Source: JABFRZ01 sp964631945
Lineage (GTDB): Bacteria > Planctomycetota > UBA1135 > GCA-002686595
DNA length: 64,000 nt
Reading direction: 5' to 3'
NCBI GenBank assembly: GCA_964631945.1
Contig: CAZWAY010000032.1
Span: forward strand, 1-64,000
Shown here piece after piece: positions 27,748-35,215 of the stretch. Numbering within the stretch: position 1 is the first letter of the stretch; each line of letters opens with the position of its first letter. Made by a program: the position numbers and the translations under genes. Under the pieces are notes generated by a model that saw nothing but the letters and a program-made list of their open reading frames with translations, did not search any database and was not told the DNA's origin.

Positions 27748-28349
27748 GCGCGCAGTGAGCGCTCGGAGACCGGCGCCCCGAGCACCTCCGAGAGCACGAT
27801 CGCGCGCCGCAGGTCGCCACGCGCGAGCCGGAAGGCGGCCCGCGACCGGGGCTCCAGGGATTCCACGCGGGTGGCGGCCATGACCGCGAGCGGGGCCGGC
27901 TCGCCCTCCGTCTCGAGCGAGAGCTCGGGCGCCTCGGACGGCTCGCTGACCTCGCCCAGGACCGAGAGCGGGCGCGGCTCGTCCTCGCTCTCGAGCGAGA
28001 GCTCCTGGGCCAGGGCCGGCCGCGCGCTCGGGCTCGGCGGCGAGCTCGGCGCCGGACTCGGCGCGGCCGCGGGCGGCGCGCTCACCTCGCCGCGCGCCAG
28101 CCGGCGCCAGAGGTCCTCGCCCTGGGTCTGGACCTCGCGGCGCTCGGCGCGCAATTCGCGCCGCCGCGCGCGCTCCTCTTGCGCGGGTGCGCCGCCCGCC
28201 CGCGCCTGTCCGGCGCGCTCGCGCAGGGCCTTCACGGCCCGCGCCAGCAACGGAAAGCCGAAGAAGAGCGCGAAGGCGATCCACTTGACCCACTCGTCGG
28301 GCTCGCCGCGCTGCGGCAGCAGCGCCGGCCAGAGCGCGCACGGACTCAC
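27744..28349 (-). CDS. Single-span membrane protein of unknown function in floA operon
   Basis: A 201-residue protein with one membrane helix near the N-terminus (about residues 22-38, WIAFALFFGFPLLARAV). It is followed by a charged coiled-coil-like stretch (RAGQARAGGAPAQEERARRRELRAERREV, in part) and a Pro/Ala/Ser-rich linker. Two similar acidic segments, QELSLESEDEPRPLSVLGE and PELSLETEGEPAPLAVMAA, form an internal repeat. The C-terminal 35 residues (FRLARGDLRRAIVLSEVLGAP) resemble a small helical domain. The start GTG overlaps the floA stop and the end overlaps the EVE start. It may tether partners to the flotillin membrane domain; this is inference from context. Confidence 0.6.
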   Translation of the reverse strand: MSPCALWPALLPQRGEPDEWVKWIAFALFFGFPLLARAVKALRERAGQARAGGAPAQEERARRRELRAERREVQTQGEDLWRRLARGEVSAPPAAAPSPAPSSPPSPSARPALAQELSLESEDEPRPLSVLGEVSEPSEAPELSLETEGEPAPLAVMAATRVESLEPRSRAAFRLARGDLRRAIVLSEVLGAPVSERSLRA

Positions 28350-29389
28350 TTGCCCGACTCCGGCTCCTCGCCCTTCTCGCCGCGCGCGATGGAGTCACGC
28401 ATGCGCGTGTCGGACTGCACGTTCTGCATGCGGTAGAGGTCCATGACCCCCAGCCGCCCGGAGCGCAGCGCGTCGGCCATGGCCAGCGGCACCTGCGCGT
28501 CGGCCTCGACCACCTTGGCGCGGTTCTCCATGACCTTGGCCTTGAACTCCTGCTCGGCCGCCACGGCCATGGCCCGGCGCTTCTCGGCGTTGGCCTGGGC
28601 CACGCGCTTGTCGGCCTCGGCCTGGTCGGCTTGCAGGCGCGCGCCGATGTTGTTGCCGATGTCGACGTCGGCGATGTCGATCGAGACGATCTCGAAGGCC
28701 GTGCCCGCGTCGAGTCCGCGCGCCAGCACCGTCTTCGAGATCGAGTCGGGGTTCTCCAGCACGTCCTGGTGCGAGTTCTTGGAGCCGATGGTCGAGACGA
28801 TGCCCTCGCCCACGCGCGCGACGATGGTCTCCTCGCCCGCGCCGCCCACCAGACGCGACAGGTTCGTGCGCACGGTGATGCGCGCCTTGGCCAGCACCTG
28901 GATGCCGTTCTTGGCCACGGCCGCGACCTCGGACTTGCCCGAGGCCGGATTGGGGCAGTCGATCACCTTGGGCGTGACGCTGGTGCGCACGGCGTCGAGC
29001 ACGTCGCGCCCGGCCAGGTCGATCCCGGCCGCGGTGCGGAAATCGAGCCCGAGGCCGGCGCGGTCGGCGGCGATCAGGGCCCGCACCACGCGCTCCAGGT
29101 TGCCGCCCGCCAGGAAGTGCGCCTCGAGGTCGCGCTTGTCGATGTCGGTCACGCGCGCCTGCACCAGGTTCACGCGTGCATTGACGATCGTGGCCGGGTT
29201 CACGCGCCGCAGCGACATGGCCACCATGTCGAGCAGGCCCACGCCGGCCTTGGTCAGCACCGAGCGCACGTACAGGTTCGCGTAGCGCAGGAACACGAAC
29301 AGGAAGATCAGGAAGGCGATCGCGGCCACGACCAGCAGCACCAGCTGCCCGATCGAGCCGACGTTCTCTTGCAACAGGGTGGCGATCAT
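28346..29389 (-). CDS. floA: Flotillin-like protein FloA
   Basis: Membrane scaffold protein of the SPFH/flotillin-like YqfA (FloA) family that organises functional membrane microdomains. The 347-residue length is typical (about 330). An N-terminal hydrophobic hairpin (about residues 15-38) precedes the SPFH-like core (NPATIVNARVNLVQARVTDID, in part). The conserved FloA block ISKTVLARGLDAGTAFEI and a coiled coil (QADQAEADKRVAQANAEKRRA, in part) end in a short tail. A GGAGAG ribosome site precedes the ATG. Order nfeD-nfeD-floA is the classical association of flotillins with NfeD partners. Confidence 0.93.
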   Translation of the reverse strand: MIATLLQENVGSIGQLVLLVVAAIAFLIFLFVFLRYANLYVRSVLTKAGVGLLDMVAMSLRRVNPATIVNARVNLVQARVTDIDKRDLEAHFLAGGNLERVVRALIAADRAGLGLDFRTAAGIDLAGRDVLDAVRTSVTPKVIDCPNPASGKSEVAAVAKNGIQVLAKARITVRTNLSRLVGGAGEETIVARVGEGIVSTIGSKNSHQDVLENPDSISKTVLARGLDAGTAFEIVSIDIADVDIGNNIGARLQADQAEADKRVAQANAEKRRAMAVAAEQEFKAKVMENRAKVVEADAQVPLAMADALRSGRLGVMDLYRMQNVQSDTRMRDSIARGEKGEEPESGK

Positions 29390-29454
29390 CTCTCCGTCAT
29401 CCTCTCGTCAGTTGGAGTGGGGCGGACCGAGCGTCCGCCCCGGAATGGTTCGGT

Positions 29455-29934
29455 CTAGCTCGGGCCTTCGCTCCGCGCCACGACCACGCGGTTGCCCTGC
29501 ACCTCGATCACGCGCACGCGCACGCCGGCCTCGATCCACTCGCCGCGCGTGACCACGTCCACGCGCCGGCCGTCGAGCCGTGCCATGCCGGCCGGCCGGC
29601 AGTCGGCCTCGACCGTGCCTTCGCGCCCGAGCAGCGTCAGGTCGCGCGGATCGAGCGTCGGCCGGCTCTCGAACGAGAGCCCGCCCGCCACCATGCGCTT
29701 CCCGAAGGGGCTGCGTGGAAAGAGCTTGAAGCCCAGCACGATGGTCGCCGGCACGAGCACGGCCGTGGCCAGCAGGAAGCGCACGCCGAGCGCGTTGCTC
29801 TCCTGGAAGGCCATCGCGATCGACCCCACCAGCGCGGCCGTGGCCAGCACCGACAGGACGCCGAAGCTCGGGAAGAAGACCTCGGCCACGATCAGGCCGA
29901 GGCCCAGCGCGAGCAGCAGCACCGCCGCGGTCAT
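29455..29934 (-). CDS. Short NfeD-like membrane protein
   Basis: A 159-residue protein with three hydrophobic helices (about 4-20, 26-44, 53-72) and a C-terminal OB-fold (LTLLGREGTVEADCRPAGM...VVTRGEWIEAGVRVRVIEV). It is the short NfeD type lacking the protease domain. It partners FloA in many bacteria. The start overlaps the stop of the long NfeD gene (ATGA); floA follows after 65 bp. The domain repeats the C-terminal part of the upstream long NfeD, so the two may be products of duplication. Confidence 0.85.
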   Translation of the reverse strand: MTAAVLLLALGLGLIVAEVFFPSFGVLSVLATAALVGSIAMAFQESNALGVRFLLATAVLVPATIVLGFKLFPRSPFGKRMVAGGLSFESRPTLDPRDLTLLGREGTVEADCRPAGMARLDGRRVDVVTRGEWIEAGVRVRVIEVQGNRVVVARSEGPS

Positions 29935-31436
29935 GCGCGCTCTTCCTGGGCCCCGAGCGCCACCACCAGCCGACCCGAGGGCTGCACCTCGACCACGCGC
30001 ACGCGGCTCTCGGCCGCGATCTCCGCGCCCTCGGCGCGCGCCTCGAAGTCGAGGGCCGGATCGGCGTCCAGCACGACCTTGCCGACCGGGCGCAGGGCGG
30101 TGATGGCGCGGCCAGCGGCGCCGACGCGGGCCAGGACGGCGCGCGCCCCGCCGACCTCCGGCATCGCCCCGGAACGCGCGCTCGCGCCGCCCGCCAGCAC
30201 CATGCGCGACAGCACCGGGGTGTGCGGCAGCAGCCGGGAGAGGCCCCAGATCACGAGCAGCGCCAGGGAGCCGGCGCCGACCACGCGGAAGGACTCCTCG
30301 ATCAGGATCGCGCGGTCCAGGCCGTACTCGAGCCCGATGCGCGCGCCCGCGAAGGACCAGATCAGTCCGAACAGGATCGCCAGGGCCCCCAGGACCCCCG
30401 GCCAGACGGCGCCCGGCATCAGGAAGACCTCGAGCGCGACCAGGCCCGCGCCGCCCGTGATCAGCAGCACGTGGGGGATGTCCGCCAGGCCCACCAGGTA
30501 GCGCCCGAACACCACCACCCCGAAGGCGAGCAGCGCCAGGATCCCGTGCAGTCCGAGGCCCGGCGTCTTGAGCTCCAGGTAGAGCAGCACGAAGCCCGCG
30601 ATCAGGAACAGCGGCGAGAGCGTGTGCAGCCAGGCCGCCAGGTCCTCGGAGCGCGCGCGCCGCACCTCGGTCGGCACGACGCCCGCGAGGCCGAGCTTGG
30701 CGGCGAGTTGGACGACCGACTCCGCCAGGCCGTCCGCCACGCCCAGCGCCACGGCCTCGCTGCCGGTGGCGTTGAAGAGCTCGCCGCGCGCGACCACCGT
30801 GGCGACGATCTCGTAGCGCTCGCCGCGCTGGTTCAGGTCGTCGATCTCCTTGCGCGACGCCAGCCGCTGTCCGCCCTCCACGGCCACCTCGAGCACCTCG
30901 ACCTCGGGATCGACCATGGCCTCGGCCAGGAGGCCCGAGCGCCCGCGCTTCTCGGCCACGCCGCGGAACTCGGCGCGCAGGGCCGAGGAGAGCTTCTCGC
31001 GCACGTTCTCGTCCTCGGACACCGGCAGGAGCCCGCCCGGGCCGATCTGGACCGGCAGGGCCGAGCCGATGGTCGCGTGCGAACGCATGTAGACGCGCTC
31101 CGAGGCCAGCACGAGCAGGGCCCCGGCCGACAGCGCGCGGTCGTGCACCCACGCCACCGTGCCCACGCCCGAGGCCGATGCGTCCAGCAGCGCGTTGGCG
31201 ATCTGCCACATGAGCTCGATCTCGCCGCCGGGCGTGTCGAGTTCGAGCACCAGCCGATCGCCGCGCGCGCGCGCGCCGTCGATCGCGCGCTTGACCAGGG
31301 CCTGGGTGCCGACGTCCAGCGCGCCCTCGATGCGCACCAGCGTCAGGCCCTCGCCCGCCGGCGCGACGCCGGCGGCGGGGGCCAGCGCGGGCGCCGGCAG
31401 CAGCAGCGCCGCGGTCAGGGCCAGGAAGGAGCGCAT
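29931..31436 (-). CDS. Long NfeD family membrane-bound serine protease-like protein (ClpP-class)
   Basis: A 501-residue protein. Order: signal peptide (1-24), ClpP/SDH-like protease domain (about 30-215), about five membrane spans (about 265-420) and a C-terminal OB-fold (about 440-495). The protease domain has DTPGGEIELM and the nucleophile segment RALSAGALLVLAS (Ser in SAG); a Lys in NVREKLSSALR is a candidate general base. In archaeal relatives this protease cleaves stomatin-type proteins. The gene leads the nfeD-nfeD-floA-membrane protein-EVE run. TATGCT lies 11 nt before its ATG. Confidence 0.88.
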   Translation of the reverse strand: MRSFLALTAALLLPAPALAPAAGVAPAGEGLTLVRIEGALDVGTQALVKRAIDGARARGDRLVLELDTPGGEIELMWQIANALLDASASGVGTVAWVHDRALSAGALLVLASERVYMRSHATIGSALPVQIGPGGLLPVSEDENVREKLSSALRAEFRGVAEKRGRSGLLAEAMVDPEVEVLEVAVEGGQRLASRKEIDDLNQRGERYEIVATVVARGELFNATGSEAVALGVADGLAESVVQLAAKLGLAGVVPTEVRRARSEDLAAWLHTLSPLFLIAGFVLLYLELKTPGLGLHGILALLAFGVVVFGRYLVGLADIPHVLLITGGAGLVALEVFLMPGAVWPGVLGALAILFGLIWSFAGARIGLEYGLDRAILIEESFRVVGAGSLALLVIWGLSRLLPHTPVLSRMVLAGGASARSGAMPEVGGARAVLARVGAAGRAITALRPVGKVVLDADPALDFEARAEGAEIAAESRVRVVEVQPSGRLVVALGAQEERA

Positions 31437-31447
31437 GTCAGCCGCAG

Positions 31448-31453
31448 AGCATA
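31448..31453 (-). promoter_or_regulatory. Predicted -10 element TATGCT for the NfeD/FloA operon
   Basis: On the minus strand TATGCT ends 11 nt before the ATG at 31436; no ribosome site intervenes. Confidence 0.4.
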
Positions 31454-31494
31454 GCGCCTGGCGGCGACCGAAGTCGCCGACCGCGCGTGCGCGC

Positions 31495-32508
31495 TCACAG
31501 GTCCAGCGCGTCGGCCAGGGTCGTCCACCAGTTGTCCCGCAGCCACAGCATGTCGTAGCGCGGCGTGGCCCCGCGCAGCACCTGCACGTGCGCGCTCGGA
31601 TGGTGCAGGAAACCGCGCTCCTGGAACCACAGCGACCAGGGCGACCATTCCGGGAACGAGGCCGCCAGGGCCTGCGCACCGCTCGCGCGCGCGCCCTCGA
31701 GCGCGTCCGCCAGCAGGGCCTCGGCCGCCTCCTCGTCCCCCGGCAGGACCAGCCAGTCGAGCAAGAGCGCCAGGCGCGGGCCGAGCTCGTTTCCCGGGCG
31801 CTGCACGGCGTAGCCGCGCAGTTCTGCGCCGCTCCGGAAGCCCGAGATGCGGTAGCGCTGGCGCGGGTGCTCGACGAAACGCCAGTTCAGGAAGAGCGCG
31901 TCGCGCACGGCGCTGGCGTTCCAGTGCGTCGCGCAGCTGGCGTACAGCTGGTCGGCCTCGGGGCCGAAGCGCGCGAGCTCGACCAGGCCCGCGCCCGGCG
32001 CGCGCGCGTGCGCCCCGGGCGCTGCGAGCAGCAGCGACTGCACGCGCAGGCGCTCGTGCCCGAGCTCGGTGCGCCCGAGCTCGCGCTCGCGCTCGGCCGG
32101 CCAGCCGTAGTGCACCAGATCGCCCTCGGGCTCCAGGTGGGTCTCGTGCAGCGCGCGTGCGCAGGCCAACCAGGCCTCGAGTTCGGGGCCGACCGGCCCG
32201 GCCGGCGTCAGGCCTGCCTCCAGGAACTGCGCGAAGGTGCGCACCTCGCCCAGGAAGCGCGTGCGCACCGGCAGGGCTGCACGCGCCGCCACGACGCGTC
32301 CGGCGCGGCGCGCCAGGAACAGACGCGTGCCGGCCGGGTTGCGGCGGAAGGCCCAGTCCCACTCGGCCTCCGTACGCGCGCGGAAGAGCGGCTCGCGCGC
32401 GCCCGGCGCGGGCGCGAAGGCCGCCAGCTCGGCGGGCTCGTCCGCGCTCCAGGCGCTGACCACCAGCTCGGGCGTGGGCCCGGGGGAAGGCTGCCAGGAC
32501 GCGCTCAT
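31495..32508 (-). CDS. GNAT-like acyltransferase domain protein (paralog A)
   Basis: A 337-residue soluble protein. The pattern of an N-terminal half with FRRNPAGTRLFLARRAGRVVAARAALPV (in part) and a later NWRFVEHPRQRYRISGFR block is that of duplicated-GNAT or FemX-like proteins that carry DUF-type acetyltransferase folds. It closely parallels the gene upstream in domain order: a WxxxRNPAG block, a loop with HYGWP, a second arginine-rich FLNWR block, and an aromatic C-terminal tail (RDNWWTTLADALDL). Acceptor unknown. Its ATG overlaps the stop of paralog B, so the two are co-translated. Confidence 0.6.
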   Translation of the reverse strand: MSASWQPSPGPTPELVVSAWSADEPAELAAFAPAPGAREPLFRARTEAEWDWAFRRNPAGTRLFLARRAGRVVAARAALPVRTRFLGEVRTFAQFLEAGLTPAGPVGPELEAWLACARALHETHLEPEGDLVHYGWPAERERELGRTELGHERLRVQSLLLAAPGAHARAPGAGLVELARFGPEADQLYASCATHWNASAVRDALFLNWRFVEHPRQRYRISGFRSGAELRGYAVQRPGNELGPRLALLLDWLVLPGDEEAAEALLADALEGARASGAQALAASFPEWSPWSLWFQERGFLHHPSAHVQVLRGATPRYDMLWLRDNWWTTLADALDL

Positions 32509-33509
32509 GCGAGGTCCGTGTCGCCCAGCGTGTAGTACCAGTGCTGCTGCATCCAGCCGAGGTCGTGCACGCGCGAGAAGCTCCAGGCCACCAGGAAGTA
32601 GCGCGTGGCGCGCACCGCCAGCCCCAGGCGCTGGAGGGCCAGCCATTCGGGCGCGCTCTCGGGGAACAGCGCCGTCAGGCGCGCGCAGCCCTCCGCGCGC
32701 GCGGCCGCGAGCGCCCAGGCGACCAGCGCCGCGCGCACCTCCGCGTCCCCCGCCGGGGCCAGCCAGTCGACCAGCAGGCCGTCCTCGCAGCCGTCGAAGC
32801 TGCCCTTGCGGAACACGGCCAGGCCCGCGAGCGCGCCCGCGCGGCGCACCACCGCCCAGCGGTAGCGGTGGTACGGGTTCTGGTCGTAGCGCCAGCTCAG
32901 GTGCGCGCGGTCGCGCACCGCCAGGCCGCGGCGCTCGCGCGCCAGGCGCGCGAAGAGCGCGTCGGTCTCGTCCGGGAAGGCGGACAGCTCCTCGGCCTCG
33001 AGCGCGGCCGGCGGCGGCACGACGCGCTCCAGCGCGGCCGAAAGCTTGTGCTGCTGGCGGATCAGCTCGTACTTCAGGGCCTTCTTGCCGATGCGGAAGG
33101 CGGCCGGCACCGGCAGGCCCCACATGAGCGTGTCCTTCTCCGGGCCAGCGCCACCGAAGGCCGCGTCGAAGGCGCGCCCGACCTGCACGAACAGCGGCTC
33201 GCGCGTGAGCCGGCGGAAATCGGGATCGGACATCGAATCGACCGACTGGCTGAAGAAGGTCGGCTGGCCGTCCAGCAGGACCCGCTGCGGGATGCCGGCG
33301 TACTGCGCCAGCACGCGCCCGTCCGCCCCGACCGCCAGCTGGACACGCAGGCCGGCGGGGTTGCGCTCGTACAGCCAGCGCCACTCCGCCAGCGTGCGCG
33401 CCCGGAAGCCCGGGTCGACGCGCGCGAAGATGCGGTTGAAGGCCTCGAGGATCGCGTGCTCGTCGCCCGGACGGTAGGCGCGGATCTCGTAGGCCGGTGC
33501 GCTGCTCAT
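32505..33509 (-). CDS. GNAT-like acyltransferase domain protein (paralog B)
   Basis: A 334-residue relative of the gene downstream. N-terminal GNAT-like half starts YEIRAYRPGDEHAILEAFNRIF, with YERNPAGLRVQLAVGADGRVLAQYAG (in part) forming the central strands. A second half has HLSWRYDQNPYHRYRWAVVRR and a conserved aromatic tail (MQQHWYYTLGDTDLA). Substrate unknown. ATG 33509 is chosen because earlier in-frame starts would run into tRNA-Sec, whose 3' CCA begins at 33528. It lies directly downstream of selC on the same strand and may share its transcript. Confidence 0.62.
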   Translation of the reverse strand: MSSAPAYEIRAYRPGDEHAILEAFNRIFARVDPGFRARTLAEWRWLYERNPAGLRVQLAVGADGRVLAQYAGIPQRVLLDGQPTFFSQSVDSMSDPDFRRLTREPLFVQVGRAFDAAFGGAGPEKDTLMWGLPVPAAFRIGKKALKYELIRQQHKLSAALERVVPPPAALEAEELSAFPDETDALFARLARERRGLAVRDRAHLSWRYDQNPYHRYRWAVVRRAGALAGLAVFRKGSFDGCEDGLLVDWLAPAGDAEVRAALVAWALAAARAEGCARLTALFPESAPEWLALQRLGLAVRATRYFLVAWSFSRVHDLGWMQQHWYYTLGDTDLA

Positions 33510-33527
33510 GCGATCGGGGCGAGGAGG

Positions 33528-33625
33528 TGGCGGGAGTGCATGGGAATCGAACCCACCGGCCCCGCTGTTCACGAGGCCCTACCGGCTTTGAAGACCGGGC
33601 GGCACACCAGCACCGATCCACTCCC
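33528..33625 (-). tRNA. selC: tRNA-Sec (anticodon UCA)
   Basis: A 98-nt tRNA including encoded CCA. The acceptor stem begins GGGAGTG and pairs with CACTCCC, and the discriminator is G. The anticodon stem-loop has CCGGT and GCCGG arms around loop CTTCAAA, giving anticodon TCA, which reads UGA. The long variable arm (GGGCCTCGTGAACAGCGGGGCC region) and T-loop GGTTCGATTCC fit bacterial tRNA-Sec (selC is about 95 nt). A TTGAGC-N17-TCCAAT promoter lies 22 nt upstream. Confidence 0.96.
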
Positions 33626-33647
33626 AACGATCTCGTGGAGGCGCGGC

Positions 33648-33676
33648 ATTGGAAGCGCTGGAGCCTCCGGGCTCAA
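33648..33676 (-). promoter_or_regulatory. Predicted promoter of tRNA-Sec
   Basis: Minus-strand TTGAGC (33671-33676), a 17-bp spacer, then TCCAAT (33648-33653). Transcription would begin about 15 nt before the tRNA 5' end at 33625. GAGCC/GGCTC arms at 33661-33674 overlap it and may also end the GDPD transcript. Confidence 0.5.
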
Positions 33677-33701
33677 GCGGCTGGGCGCCGAGTCCCGGAA
33701 T

Positions 33702-35195
33702 CTAGGGCGGATTCGCCAGGAACAATCGCCCGGGGGCCCCCGAGCCGAGCCCGTAGGGCAGCCCGCCCGCGAAGCGCCGCAGGCGGCGCGCGCCCGTGTC
33801 CGGGTCGCTGCCCTCGAAGCCGAGCGAGAAGGGCACGCCGGAGGGGTCGAGCTCCTCCGGCAGGCGGATGCGCACCGCCCGCCGGCCCACGCGCACACGC
33901 GCGCCCACGCGCACCTGCGCGGCGAGCTCATTCAGCCCGCCCGCGTCCTCCACCGCCGCCAGCAGTTCGTGCCCACGCCGGCGCACCGTCATGCTGGCCT
34001 CCGCCTCGCCGGGACGCTCGCGCAGCAGCCGCACGCGTTGCACGCCCGAGCCGAGGCGCAGCGTGCGCACGCGCTCGAGCGGCGCGTCGAGCACGAGGGC
34101 GTGGCTGGCACGCGCGCGGCGCCAGGCGAGGTTGAGCACGACCGTGGGATCCTCGAGCGGCGACCAGGAGCCACCGCCCAGCGCGACCGCCACGCCGCGC
34201 TCGGCCCCGCCGTCGAGCGCGAAGGTGAGCGGCAGGCCGCTGACCTGGAAGGCACCGCCGCGCGGGACCAGCGCCAGCCCCGCCTTGACCGGCCAGGAGA
34301 ACGGGTTGCGCACGCGCAGCTCGAACTCCCAGCGCCCCGACCATTCGCCCTGGGAGGCGCTCGCGTCCGCTCCCGCGCGCGCGCGATCGACCTCCAGCGT
34401 CGGCACCGACAGCGGGTACGGGCCGCGGTCGTCGGGCGCCAGGCGCACCAGCGCGCGCACGGCCAGCGCGCGACGCGGTTCGTTGGTGTTGAAGGCGAAC
34501 AGCGGCGCGCGGCAAGCCGCCAGCAGGTCCGCGGGCTCGTCCACCGACCACGACCAGCGCTCGCAGTTCCATTCGGCCCGCCCGGCGCCGGTGTTCCAGC
34601 CGCGCGGCGCGGTGCCGTAGGCGCGGATGCGCTCGTCGCGCACGAAGCGCCGGTCGTCCTCGCTGGCCTCCTCGGCCAGCAGCATGGTGGAGAGCTCGGC
34701 ATCGCGCGCCTCGAGGCACACGCTGCGGTGGAACGAGGCGATGTGGAACGGCACCGGCCGCGCGAGGCGCGCCAGCGCGCGCGCCACCGCGGCCACCAGG
34801 CTCGGATCCTTGAGCTCGATCATGTGGTGCGGGGCGCGCGCGCCGCCGTCGAGCTCCAGCGCTTCCTCGAGCATCGGCAGCGGCTCGCCCGCGAAGCGCT
34901 TCGCGAACCAGGAGCCCGCGTCGGCGTGCACCAGCTCGGCGGGCGGCAGGCTGGCCACCGGGCCGGACAGGTTGGTGGTGCGGTCGAGGGTCTCGTCGTG
35001 GATCAGCACGGGCTCGCCGCTCTGGCAGGCGTGCACGTCGTACTCGACGCCGTCCAGTCCGAGCTCGAGCGCGCGGCGCAGGCTCACGAGCGTGTTCTCG
35101 GGCGTCTCGCGCGGCGCCCCGCGGTGACCGAGGATCCAGGGCGGCCCGGGGATGCCCTCGCCGTGCTGGCCGAGTTCGCGTGCGCTGTCGTCCAT
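33702..35195 (-). CDS. Glycerophosphodiester phosphodiesterase with C-terminal extension
   Basis: A 497-residue protein. Residues about 18-240 are a GDPD TIM barrel: GHRGAPRETPENT (catalytic HR and ENT), EYDVHACQSGEPVLIHDETLDRTTN (in part; metal-binding E-x-D and second catalytic His), and MIELKD (E-x-K). These residues are complete, so hydrolysis of glycerophosphodiesters to glycerol-3-phosphate is expected. The C-terminal half (about 270-497) has beta-rich segments such as WSGRWEFELRVRNPFSWPVKAG and is not part of usual GDPDs (about 250 aa); its function is unknown. The protein lacks a signal peptide. It lies 20 bp after selD on the same strand. Confidence 0.85.
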   Translation of the reverse strand: MDDSARELGQHGEGIPGPPWILGHRGAPRETPENTLVSLRRALELGLDGVEYDVHACQSGEPVLIHDETLDRTTNLSGPVASLPPAELVHADAGSWFAKRFAGEPLPMLEEALELDGGARAPHHMIELKDPSLVAAVARALARLARPVPFHIASFHRSVCLEARDAELSTMLLAEEASEDDRRFVRDERIRAYGTAPRGWNTGAGRAEWNCERWSWSVDEPADLLAACRAPLFAFNTNEPRRALAVRALVRLAPDDRGPYPLSVPTLEVDRARAGADASASQGEWSGRWEFELRVRNPFSWPVKAGLALVPRGGAFQVSGLPLTFALDGGAERGVAVALGGGSWSPLEDPTVVLNLAWRRARASHALVLDAPLERVRTLRLGSGVQRVRLLRERPGEAEASMTVRRRGHELLAAVEDAGGLNELAAQVRVGARVRVGRRAVRIRLPEELDPSGVPFSLGFEGSDPDTGARRLRRFAGGLPYGLGSGAPGRLFLANPP

Positions 35196-35215
35196 GGGCG
35201 CCGAAGGGGACGGGA

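Noticed and set aside
33497..33627. Coding extensions of paralog B or plus-strand frames through 33528-33625
   Set aside because: The segment is a complete tRNA-Sec.
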